DNA from: Oligoflexia bacterium
GTDB taxonomy: Bacteria; Bdellovibrionota; UBA1018
Reading direction: 5' to 3'
NCBI GenBank assembly: GCA_014376785.1
Contig: JACMQW010000098.1
Span: forward strand, 1 to 64,000
DNA: 64,000 bases
Each line of letters opens with the position of its first letter. Positions within the stretch are counted from its first letter, which is position 1. Position numbers and translations under genes: made by a program. The notes under the pieces were generated by a model. The model saw only the letters and a program-made list of their open reading frames with translations. It made no database searches and was not told where the DNA came from. Below, one piece after another: positions 16,963 through 26,044 of the stretch.

Positions 16963-19072
16963 CTTAGCCTTTGGGAAGTCCACTCTCGATAGCGCCTATG
17001 AGTTCGATTACGGTGGTCATCATTTCGAGGTTCAGCGGTATGGCACGCATTTTTCAATTCCGTACCTAAAAGACCTCATGCGTTCGCTTCGAACCACGGT
17101 CGACGCGATTGCCCTGTCTGACCTCCCTCCTCCCATGCACCTCGGGAAAAAAAGTTACATCCATCGCCAGGTTTTAGATGTCATGGCGACCCCGCTCTCC
17201 ATTCCCCTCTGCGACGGCTACCAAATTCGCGAGATCGCCACCGTGGATTCCATCGCGCGTTACATCGCAGACGGTACGCTCGATCCGGAAGATGGAATTT
17301 TCTTTCCCATTGGTCTATTGAACTTGGAGATCATCGTATATCTGCGTGAGAAATACGGCGAATCCATCCGACTGGGTGATGCCTTTTCCGTACTGGGAAT
17401 ACCAAAGCTCCTTACCCCGTCCGACGACCTCGTACTACCCGCCCAAGCGCTCATGAATTTGGTGAATCTACGAGACATCGAAAAGCAAACTCCCATGGCA
17501 AGCAGCGGATGGAAGCGCATGGTTCGGGAACGAATGGCGGGAAGCTTGTCCGGAATCAAGTCCGTCGTATCGGATGTCGGTGTGCTCGCCTTATTTGGAA
17601 AAGACGTCAGTTTCATTCGGGGAAAAGACGTCTACCTCACGAGCTCAAACCCAGCGATGGAGAAGTTTTTAAATCAGCACGAACCCTCTACCATCCGAAA
17701 CCTTTTCCCGGAGAATTTTCGACTCTCTCCTTTTATTAACTACTCCGTTTTAGACGCAGCCCTTCGACTAGCCCATGGAAAAACCGCAGCGCTTTCGATT
17801 GAAGAGTGGCAGGAAATGCTGGCAACCGAACCGATGGAAAAAGACAATCGACGTCGCTACGTCGTCCTGTCTTCGCCCTCTCTCCAAACCCGACTTCAAA
17901 ATGGGGCCCATCAAGTTCTTCGTCGAACACGGGCTAAGGCAACGCCTGACTTCGCATTCGTCGTCCACCCCCTCTCTCGGGAAGATATTTTCCGGGTACC
18001 GGGGCTACGAGGTCTTCGAAATCTTCCGGAAAATTACGGGAAACCGATTGAAAAGCTGATTTCGAAAGCCCCAGGATTCGTTTACGGGCACATTCGCCAA
18101 ATCGTGAGCGAAAAAAATAACCGGGAAGTGAATGGAATTATTTACTCCCTGCCGTCGACTCCTCGCCTGATGAAAGAAGAAGATCCAGACGTCACTTACC
18201 GAAAAGTCGAGAGACTTTGCCACCTCGCAGCCGAATCCGGCGCGAAGATCATCGGTTTGGGCGCTTACACGAAAGTCGTGGGCGATTCGGGCGAGACGAT
18301 CAACCGAAATAGTCCCATACCGGTCACGACGGGAAACAGCCTCTCTGCTTCCGCAACGCTTTGGGCGGTTCACGATGCGGTTCAGAAAATGGGCATTCTG
18401 AAAATGGATCAAGCCACCGGGCTAGTGGACGGAACCGCGATGGTCATCGGCGCAACCGGATCCATCGGCAAGGTTTCCGCAAAATTGCTCAGTCTTGCCT
18501 TCAAGAAAGTCATTTTAGTCGCACCCCGTTTAAATCGCCTGGAAGAACTCGCCAGGGACGTGAGGGCAACATCGCCGGGCTGTGAAGTGCTCGTCACCAC
18601 CGATGCCAATGAACTCGCTGGACACGCGGACGTCCTCGTCACGGCAACTTCTGCTTTCGACCAAAAGATCGTGGACGTGATGCGACTGAAGCCAGGTTGC
18701 GTGGTCTGTGACTGTTCGCGCCCTCTGGACTTTACCGAAGAAGACGCCCGCAAGCGCCCCGATGTGTTAATCATCGAATCGGGAGAAGTCGTACTTCCCG
18801 GCCCGGTAAAACTCAGTTGTGATTTAGGCCTTCCCGATAATTCGGTTTACGCCTGCCTCGGTGAAACGGCAATCCTTGCCATGGAAGGCCTTTATGAACC
18901 GTTCACCATCGGGCGAGACATCGATTGGTTGAAAGTGAAAAAAATCTACCGTCTCGCAACCGAGCACGGAGTGAAGCTCGCGACGATTCGCGGCCATGCC
19001 GGATTTGTGAGTGAAAAAGAAATTTCGATCGTCCGAGCACTTGCCCTGAAAGGGCTTAGCCTTCCTCGCTAA
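16940..19072 (+). CDS. Fusion protein with C-terminal long-chain acyl-[ACP] reductase-like (AAR) domain
   Basis: C-terminal half GAKIIGLGAYTKVVGDSGETI...PVTTGNSLSASAT...GTAMVIGATGSIGKVSAKLL resembles cyanobacterial AAR; ~330 aa N-terminal part unassigned. Confidence 0.75.
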   Translation: MSTFRIANLAFGKSTLDSAYEFDYGGHHFEVQRYGTHFSIPYLKDLMRSLRTTVDAIALSDLPPPMHLGKKSYIHRQVLDVMATPLSIPLCDGYQIREIATVDSIARYIADGTLDPEDGIFFPIGLLNLEIIVYLREKYGESIRLGDAFSVLGIPKLLTPSDDLVLPAQALMNLVNLRDIEKQTPMASSGWKRMVRERMAGSLSGIKSVVSDVGVLALFGKDVSFIRGKDVYLTSSNPAMEKFLNQHEPSTIRNLFPENFRLSPFINYSVLDAALRLAHGKTAALSIEEWQEMLATEPMEKDNRRRYVVLSSPSLQTRLQNGAHQVLRRTRAKATPDFAFVVHPLSREDIFRVPGLRGLRNLPENYGKPIEKLISKAPGFVYGHIRQIVSEKNNREVNGIIYSLPSTPRLMKEEDPDVTYRKVERLCHLAAESGAKIIGLGAYTKVVGDSGETINRNSPIPVTTGNSLSASATLWAVHDAVQKMGILKMDQATGLVDGTAMVIGATGSIGKVSAKLLSLAFKKVILVAPRLNRLEELARDVRATSPGCEVLVTTDANELAGHADVLVTATSAFDQKIVDVMRLKPGCVVCDCSRPLDFTEEDARKRPDVLIIESGEVVLPGPVKLSCDLGLPDNSVYACLGETAILAMEGLYEPFTIGRDIDWLKVKKIYRLATEHGVKLATIRGHAGFVSEKEISIVRALALKGLSLPR

Positions 19073-19782
19073 ACTTTCCGTTTCGATTGGTAGCGCTGGT
19101 TTAAAAACTCAACAAACGCTGAAAACGCCATCGAGAAATAGATCGTGCCTTTCGGAATGTGGCTACCCAAGCCTTCGCCAATCAACGAACAGCCAATCAA
19201 AATCAAAAAACTGAGGGCGAGCATTTTGATCGTAGGTCTAGCGTCCACAAAGTCCGAGATGCGCCGAGCAGAAAGAACCATCACTCCCGTCGAACATATC
19301 ACCGCGGCAATCATGACAACTAAATCATCCACCATTCCGACTGCGGTGATCACCGAGTCGAGTGAAAAAACAATGTCGAGAATAAGAATCTGCGCGATGA
19401 CCGCGGCGAAACTCGCTTTTTTTCTTTTTAAGGAAACCTCTTCAGATTCCCCTTCGATTTTCGCGTGGATTTCGAAGGTACTTTTCCCAAGCAGAAATAA
19501 TCCCCCTACCATGAGAATTAAATCGCGCCCTGAAAAGGACCGAGAAGCGATCTGAAAAAGAGGAGCCGTCAGACCTGCCAACCAGGAAAGCGATAAAAGC
19601 AGAAGAACCCTAGTAATCACGGCGAGGCTTAAACCCGTGACTCGCGCTCGGTTTTGCTGATCGGCGGGCAACCGAGCAGAAATGATCGAAATAAAAATGA
19701 CGTTATCGATGCCCAGCACAAGCTCCAGCACAAAAAGAGTGAGAAAGGCCACTGCGGAAGCTGGAGTAAAAAATGACGACAT
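19069..19782 (-). CDS. TerC-family integral membrane protein
   Basis: FVLELVLGIDNVIFISIISARLP and ILILDIVFSLDSVITAVGM. Confidence 0.92.
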   Translation of the reverse strand: MSSFFTPASAVAFLTLFVLELVLGIDNVIFISIISARLPADQQNRARVTGLSLAVITRVLLLLSLSWLAGLTAPLFQIASRSFSGRDLILMVGGLFLLGKSTFEIHAKIEGESEEVSLKRKKASFAAVIAQILILDIVFSLDSVITAVGMVDDLVVMIAAVICSTGVMVLSARRISDFVDARPTIKMLALSFLILIGCSLIGEGLGSHIPKGTIYFSMAFSAFVEFLNQRYQSKRKV

Positions 19783-21126
19783 CTATGGATTCCCCGGGAT
19801 AAAAGTCCGCCAGTGAGAAAGGTAATCTCTCTGGAGAAATGCTTCTTTTTTCGCAAAATCAGTCACTAAAAGTGGGGCGCGGGATTCAAACATGAAGGCC
19901 AGCGTGTCTTCGAGCTTTACCGGAGTGAGCTCTGAAACGGACGCTTTTCGATGACTCTCGCTATCGGGACCATGGGCCGAATAGAAATTATGCAGACTGC
20001 CACCTCCAGGAACAAATCCTCCTGCTGTTTTTGCATCGTAAACACCCCGAATAAGACCCATGTATTCGCTCATGCAGTTTCGGTGAAAATAGGGTGGCCG
20101 AAACGTATTTTCCGCGACCATCCACCGAGGAGGAAAAATAACAAAATCCACGTTTGCCACTCCCGGAGTTTCGCTTGGCGAAGTGAGCACCGTAAAAATG
20201 GATGGATCGAGGTGGTCAAAACTGACCGTATTCACTGTGTTGAATTTAGCTAAGTCGTATTTGTAAGGAACGTAATTCCCATGCCAAGCCACCACATCAA
20301 ACGGAGAATGCTCGATCTTCGCACCCCAAAGCTCGCCGCCGAATTTCGCGATGAGCTCAAAGTCTCCCGCTTTGTTTTCATATTCGGCGACCGGAGTGAG
20401 AAAGTGACGGGAATGGGCGAGCCCATTCGCGCCGATCGGGCCGAGCTCCGGAAGTCGGAAGGGCTGACCAAAGTTTTCTGCAATGTAGCCTCGGCAACTC
20501 AAGCCATCTGTTTCAAATGGGTTGATTTGGAATTTCATTCCGCGCGGGATCACGCAGATTTCTCCGGGCGAGACATCTAGCGAACCTAGCTCGGTTCGCA
20601 CTTCCAACGCGCCTTGCTCGGGCACGAACAAAAAATCCGAATCCGCATTCATAAAAAAACGATCGACCATCAGTGTGCCAAAACAATAAAGGTGGATATG
20701 CAGCCCCCTTTGCTCACGAACTGCGGAAAGTGCAGGCCCGGTGCCCGCTAGGGTTCGAATACTGGTGACAAAATCAGTGGCTGACACAGACGCGGACTCC
20801 GCATCTTCCGGATAAGAATTCCATCGCATTTGATTCGGATCGAGGTGCTTCGGATTGAAAAATGTGGTTTGGGTGAGTTCGCGAAGAGGTGCAAAAGGCC
20901 CATGCATGACCGAAGGCCTTAAGCGGTAAAGCCAGCTGGACAGGTTTTGAGCGCGCGGCACCGTGAATGCGGAGCCGCTCAGCTGCTCTGCATAAAGCCC
21001 AAAAAGCGGCTTTTGGGGGGAGTTTTGATCCCGGGGCAGCGCCCCCTCTTTTGCTTCAGTGGAAAAGTGATTACCGAAACCAGAAAGGTATTTCGAAGGT
21101 GAACGCGCTTTATTTTGATTCCGCAT
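19783..21126 (-). CDS. hmgA: Homogentisate 1,2-dioxygenase
   Basis: YLSGFGNHFSTEA, PPRWMVAENTFRPPYFHRNCMSEYMGLIRG, GFVPGGGSLHNFYSAHGPD. Confidence 0.95.
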   Translation of the reverse strand: MRNQNKARSPSKYLSGFGNHFSTEAKEGALPRDQNSPQKPLFGLYAEQLSGSAFTVPRAQNLSSWLYRLRPSVMHGPFAPLRELTQTTFFNPKHLDPNQMRWNSYPEDAESASVSATDFVTSIRTLAGTGPALSAVREQRGLHIHLYCFGTLMVDRFFMNADSDFLFVPEQGALEVRTELGSLDVSPGEICVIPRGMKFQINPFETDGLSCRGYIAENFGQPFRLPELGPIGANGLAHSRHFLTPVAEYENKAGDFELIAKFGGELWGAKIEHSPFDVVAWHGNYVPYKYDLAKFNTVNTVSFDHLDPSIFTVLTSPSETPGVANVDFVIFPPRWMVAENTFRPPYFHRNCMSEYMGLIRGVYDAKTAGGFVPGGGSLHNFYSAHGPDSESHRKASVSELTPVKLEDTLAFMFESRAPLLVTDFAKKEAFLQRDYLSHWRTFIPGNP

Positions 21127-21248
21127 TCGCCGAGCCTAACCGCGCAAACCGATAGAATGCAACGCGACTTTAGAGCGAGCGCGTCAGGGAGATGAATAAA
21201 AATCAATATGAGACTCGATCTTGATTTCGTATTTCTCGTTAATGAGAC

Positions 21249-22511
21249 ATGGTCTCGATTATGAATTCACGTTTTGCTTACTCGATTCTGGTCCTCACAC
21301 TCATCCTCTCGGCAAATCTCCGCGCTGAGGAAGGAAACTCAAATTCAAATGCATTTCACTGGGGACTGAACGACGTCTCATTCCTTTTTCCGATTCAAGA
21401 CCATAACGTGACGACCGAACTTCCGAGCGTGGCCACCAGCGGGGCCTTCGGCCCCCTCCTTCCCTTTTCGGTGATTCAGCAAATCGGCCGGCTTCAATCC
21501 TTTGAAGATCCGAAGAAATCTTATTCAGACCTCCGAATGGTTGCCGCTCGTATCGATCCTTGTTTTCCCGCGCCCGAGAACCCGTCCATTTGTCGCGCGC
21601 AAGTCAGACTCGTCTGGCAGCCTGTGCAAATCGTTCGAGGTCGCGCCGTCGGAGCGGACGCTGCGATTCACACGTTTTATAACCTTCCGGCTACGGACTT
21701 CCGCGCACTCACCGACGAACTGAAAATGCTTCGCATGTCCTTTGATTCTGCGGCAGCCAAGTCCTCAGAATCCGCGGTTTCGAATCGAGACCTTCCACTG
21801 AGTGTGCATCCGATCATTCGCCGCGAAGGCCTGAGCGGACCCTATTTCCAAGGATTTAAGCGGGCGATCTTAAAACGAATCGGTCGCGACCGTCTTTCGA
21901 GGGCAACTTTCGTCAAATTGTCTTCTGGATTTTTCCTCTGGGACTTTGGCGGCTTCGATGTGATCGGGGGTCGCTTGGTTCCGATGGTGATTCCTCGTAC
22001 CGGAAGAAAGCGGCAGATGTTCACAAACAATGTCATGCCGGGAGAAACGGAATTTGTGGAAAGCGGAATTGCACCATCCCCACTGAAATCAGAAGCTAAC
22101 GTGAACTTCATCACCTCTGAATCCTCTCGCATTCGACAAAAAGATGCCGAACCGCTGATTATTCAAAACGTGATCGATGCCGCAGCGATGGAAAATCCGA
22201 GAAAATTTAAGACTGCAGAGCTCGATTGTGTCAGTTGCCACATTGCTCAGGCAGCCCGTCTTTTCGCGGTGGGCGAATTCCGCGAAATGAATCTGGGTGC
22301 TCAAACCGCTAAAACCACCTACCGGTCCAAAACTCAGTCGCTCAAAGTCTCGAGTCGCGTCGGTCACATCACGGGCAATCTCCGAAGCTTCGGTTATTTT
22401 TACGGAGATCCGGCAATTAGCGCACGAGTGATTCACGAAAGCGCGGAAGTTGCGGACGCCTTAAATTCGGGTTCTGCTTTTAACCGCCCGCGAATTTCAC
22501 GCGAAAGATAG
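21249..22511 (+). CDS. Exported hypothetical protein with a single CxxCH motif
   Basis: Signal peptide; DCVSCHIAQAARLF haem-like motif; ATG at 21261 is an alternative start. Confidence 0.65.
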   Translation: MVSIMNSRFAYSILVLTLILSANLRAEEGNSNSNAFHWGLNDVSFLFPIQDHNVTTELPSVATSGAFGPLLPFSVIQQIGRLQSFEDPKKSYSDLRMVAARIDPCFPAPENPSICRAQVRLVWQPVQIVRGRAVGADAAIHTFYNLPATDFRALTDELKMLRMSFDSAAAKSSESAVSNRDLPLSVHPIIRREGLSGPYFQGFKRAILKRIGRDRLSRATFVKLSSGFFLWDFGGFDVIGGRLVPMVIPRTGRKRQMFTNNVMPGETEFVESGIAPSPLKSEANVNFITSESSRIRQKDAEPLIIQNVIDAAAMENPRKFKTAELDCVSCHIAQAARLFAVGEFREMNLGAQTAKTTYRSKTQSLKVSSRVGHITGNLRSFGYFYGDPAISARVIHESAEVADALNSGSAFNRPRISRER

Positions 22512-23624
22512 ACCCGGATTGGCCATCTGAAACGAGCAAACTTCCAGACGGTTCAAACAAAACATCTGCGGGACGTCCCCAAGATTTCTCGTCTTGCACA
22601 AACCCATCGAGGAAGGTTTCGTACGTCACGGCCTTGTCTCCATTGAGAGTCACAAAACTCACCCGATACCCGCTTTTTTTGCTCGGTTCCAAGAACCATG
22701 TTCGGCGATAAAAACCCCGTTTTGGTAAGTGGCAGGGAAAGACTTGCTCGTGCTGAATCGCATTCCAAGAGCCGCGGCGTGCGCGCTCAAGCTTTGGACA
22801 GGAGGGACCAACTCCGAACATTTCTTTTCACCGCCAAATTCCGGATCCGGGATCGACCCCGCATGGCAAAATGGAAATCCGAAATCCATTCCGACTTTCG
22901 AGAGTCGATTTAATTCATCCGGCGGGGTGTCGTCGCCTAACCAATCCCGACCATTTTCAGTGAACCAAAGTTCCTTGGTTTTAGGATTCCAATCAAAACC
23001 GACGGTATTTCGAATTCCGTGAGCAATCGTCTCCATTTCGCTTCCGTCCGCGTTCATGCGCCGAATACTCGCATATCCATCTTTATCTTCGTTGCAGAGA
23101 TTGCAGGGAGCTCCCACCGGAGCGTAAAGTTTTCCATCCGGTCCGAAAGCGATAAACTTCCATCCGTGGTGTTCTTTTTTCGGGAGCTGATCAGTGACTA
23201 AAATCGGTGGAAGCGGACTTGCGAGGTGGGAATCGGTTTTTCCAAACTTTATAATTTTAGAAACCGTGGCAACATAAAGGTCCCCGTCATGAAGCGCAAT
23301 CCCGCTCGGCATCTCCAAATTTCGGGCGATCGTGTAAACTTTTTTTGGATTTTTTAAATCGAGGGCCGACACAACTCCCGCTTCTTTCGAAGCGACATAA
23401 AGAATGCCCGCAGCTGAAAGGGCCATCTCCCGAGCATTCGGCACTCGCGCCACCAATTCCACTTGAAACCCTTTGGGAGCCTTCAGAAGTCCTGTCGATA
23501 CGGGAGGCGGAGAGTCAGGAGCCGGATCTGGCTTAGGCGCTGCATTTACCGAAAGGATGAAAGAGAAGCTGAGAAAGAGGGGCATTACCAGAAGCGGGCA
23601 CCGTGAGGAGTGAACTTGAATCAT
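22480..23624 (-). pseudogene. PQQ/sorbosone-dehydrogenase-like beta-propeller, frameshifted at an A7 run (or recoded)
   Basis: ORF 23624-22659 ends ...FIAEHGSWNRAKKAGIG*; the -1 frame continues AKKSGYRVSFVTLNGDKAVTYETFLDGFVQ...GSLLVSDGQSGSIFRVKF to 22480. Confidence 0.8.
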
Positions 23625-23683
23625 TCGACCATTTTAAGGACCGGCGAATGAATGCCCACTTAAAAATCTTTCATTCTTGATGA

Positions 23684-24403
23684 TTACTTCAGACGAAAAA
23701 CGACGGCCACGGTCGCGGTCACGCGCGATAATCCTGCCTCTAAAACAGGTGCACTTCGCTCAGCGCGGTCGGAACCGAGAGTCTTCATCATCATCGGATG
23801 GGGCTCATCTGCAGGTGGAGACGAGGAATCCGCGATCGACAGCACTTCGCCCACTTTTCCGTCCAATGCGAGGGCCATCGCTTCTGCTTGCACCCTTGCA
23901 TTTAAAACGGCTTCTTTCTGACAAGCGAGCTTTTCATCCCGGATCTTTTTTTCAGTCACATAAAAAGAAAGGGCACTCATTTCCGTAACACCTGCCCGGG
24001 TCCCGATTTCGATGACCTCACTCAGGCGTGAAACAAGTCGGGTTTCGACCTTGAGTGAAATTCGGGTGTGGAATCCTTTGGAAACCATTCTATTTTTCTC
24101 CCATTCTTTCACTTCCTCGGAAATGTATTCGCTCGTGGTGACCTCTCCCTCAGGCAGTTTAAGCGCGGTCACTTCCGAACGAATCTGTTCGTAGATTTTC
24201 GCGGCCCCTTCCCTCGCCTCACCTGAAGTTTTTTTCCGAACATCGACGGTCAGTAGAATCCTACTTCGGTCCGGTGTGGTCTCATGAGCGCATGTCCCGA
24301 GAACGGAGATTGAACGCGGCAAATCGGCCCGCGCCGAAAGCAGACAGCCGAGGAAGCCGAGAAGAGAAAAAAGAACACGGCGAGCAGTTTTTGTTTTTTT
24401 CAT
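23684..24403 (-). CDS. SIMPL domain-containing protein (DUF541)
   Basis: ISVLGTCAHETTPDRSRILLTVDV...; RVTATVAVVFRLK. Confidence 0.8.
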   Translation of the reverse strand: MKKTKTARRVLFSLLGFLGCLLSARADLPRSISVLGTCAHETTPDRSRILLTVDVRKKTSGEAREGAAKIYEQIRSEVTALKLPEGEVTTSEYISEEVKEWEKNRMVSKGFHTRISLKVETRLVSRLSEVIEIGTRAGVTEMSALSFYVTEKKIRDEKLACQKEAVLNARVQAEAMALALDGKVGEVLSIADSSSPPADEPHPMMMKTLGSDRAERSAPVLEAGLSRVTATVAVVFRLK

Positions 24404-25123
24404 TTAGTTTCCTTCGGTTCTTAAAATGACGACTTCAATGCGACGATTCGACCCGACAATGCGGCCCAGAGTGCTCTCGAGCGGACGGTAGTGGCCAAAT
24501 CCAACCGTTTCAATTTTTTCAGGGGCCAAATCGAACTTCACCATCCAGTACTGAGCCAGAGCCGATGACCGCGCGGCGGACAACTCCCAAGTATTCCGAT
24601 AAGACGATTTTCCTCGCTGAATCGATTCCGAGTCTTCGAAATCGGCGTGGCCTTCGATGCGCAAACGCCTTCCGGATTTTAAAATGAGCTCACCTAACCG
24701 ATTCACGAAAGGTTCGGAACGACCGAAAACCTTCGCGGCTCCCGCCTGAAAGAGATCCGGAGTAGCCACCCGAACCAGAAAATCGCCGCTAGCCAAATCA
24801 AGGACCTCGACATTCGGACGGGAAGTCTCCCCAACCGAAGCGGCAAGAAAGGTTTTTGCGTCCGCGAGAATTTCTGCTTGAATCTCAGCGTTCATTTCCG
24901 CAGTCCCAGTGGATTCCGATTTACCTGAAGGCGTGTCTTTCGATGGGAGCGGTTTTGAACGTTCCTTACGCAAGGTTTCGACTTCTTCGCGGTATTTTCC
25001 GCTCTCTTTTTTTGCACTCGAGTAGAGAATCAAAAAAAGTGAAAAAAGGAGCAACATGATGATCGCAAAAGCGAGCGTCCAGCGATTATCGGGAGTAGGC
25101 GGTTGGGCAATCGGCCGACTCAT
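24404..25123 (-). CDS. MotB-like stator protein with OmpA C-terminal domain
   Basis: Single N-terminal TM; RLRIEGHADFEDS...NTWELSAARSSALAQYWM...NRRIEVVIL. Confidence 0.85.
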   Translation of the reverse strand: MSRPIAQPPTPDNRWTLAFAIIMLLLFSLFLILYSSAKKESGKYREEVETLRKERSKPLPSKDTPSGKSESTGTAEMNAEIQAEILADAKTFLAASVGETSRPNVEVLDLASGDFLVRVATPDLFQAGAAKVFGRSEPFVNRLGELILKSGRRLRIEGHADFEDSESIQRGKSSYRNTWELSAARSSALAQYWMVKFDLAPEKIETVGFGHYRPLESTLGRIVGSNRRIEVVILRTEGN

Positions 25124-25845
25124 CCGGTAGCAACCTGCTTTAAACGCTCTTCAATCAGATGAGGATTTAGCCCTTCTTGAATCCCCAGCACGGCAGATTT
25201 CACCATTTCATCGGGCAAGGTTGCCTCCGAAGCAAGGCGTCTTCGACGGGCGGCAAGCGGCGAAAAGACAAAATTTGCGAAGAAGAACCCGTAAAGTACT
25301 GAAGCCATCGCGGACGCGATTCCCCGGCCGAGTTGCGCAGGATCATCCAGCTTAGCCAATGCAGTCAAAAGTCCAAGGGTCGCCCCCAGCGCGCCAATCG
25401 AGGGCGCCGCACCGGCTGCAATTTCCCAGACACGGACCGACGATTCTCCCTCTTGAATTTTCCTTTGAATGCTCGCATCGAAAAGTTCACGAATCGCGGA
25501 TTGGTCGAAGCCCGAGGTGAGGTAGCTCATTCCTTCTTTCAGAGAAACCCGTGAAGCGGTGACTTTCAGCGGATCAAGCGCGAGAAAACCTTCCTTTCGA
25601 GCGGTAGAAGCGAGTTCGATCAATTCTTTTTTCAGAGAATTCGTCGTTCCGCTCATGTCTTCCAAGGGTCTGAAAGCTTGAAAAAGGTCTCGATTCGGCG
25701 CACTGAGCGCTGTGGAGAGAAAGGTTCCGAGGATCACGAAGACGAGCGGGGCAGGTTGGAAAAGATCACTCAGCATTCCGCCGTTCCAAATGTGAACGAT
25801 TCCTAAAATGAGACTTCCTAAAAATAATCCAACTCCCGTTTTCAT
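25120..25845 (-). CDS. MotA/TolQ/ExbB proton-channel family (MotA-like)
   Basis: GVGLFLGSLILGIVHIWNGG..., APSIGALGATLGLLTALAKLDDPAQLGRGIASAMASVLYGFFFANFVFSPLA. Confidence 0.88.
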   Translation of the reverse strand: MKTGVGLFLGSLILGIVHIWNGGMLSDLFQPAPLVFVILGTFLSTALSAPNRDLFQAFRPLEDMSGTTNSLKKELIELASTARKEGFLALDPLKVTASRVSLKEGMSYLTSGFDQSAIRELFDASIQRKIQEGESSVRVWEIAAGAAPSIGALGATLGLLTALAKLDDPAQLGRGIASAMASVLYGFFFANFVFSPLAARRRRLASEATLPDEMVKSAVLGIQEGLNPHLIEERLKQVATG

Positions 25846-26044
25846 CCAACTCCCGCTTTCATCGTCGTTTGCCGCACTTTCCGTGGGAGAGACCCGGATT
25901 TCTCACCCGTCTCGCTTTATGAAGGAAGGCCGGAGGTGAAGCCCCGCGCCCTCCTAGATTCTCTCTCGAAACCGTGTCAGTGTAACCCTTTAGGCCGAAG
26001 TGTCCAGTGACCAACCCCCATTCACCCTTCCCAGAAGGACATCC

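Noticed and set aside
21238-21258. Palindrome AATGAGAC-ATG-GTCTCGATT at the 21249 gene start
   Set aside because: Short (5-bp core arms) and overlaps a doubtful start codon; too weak to call an operator.
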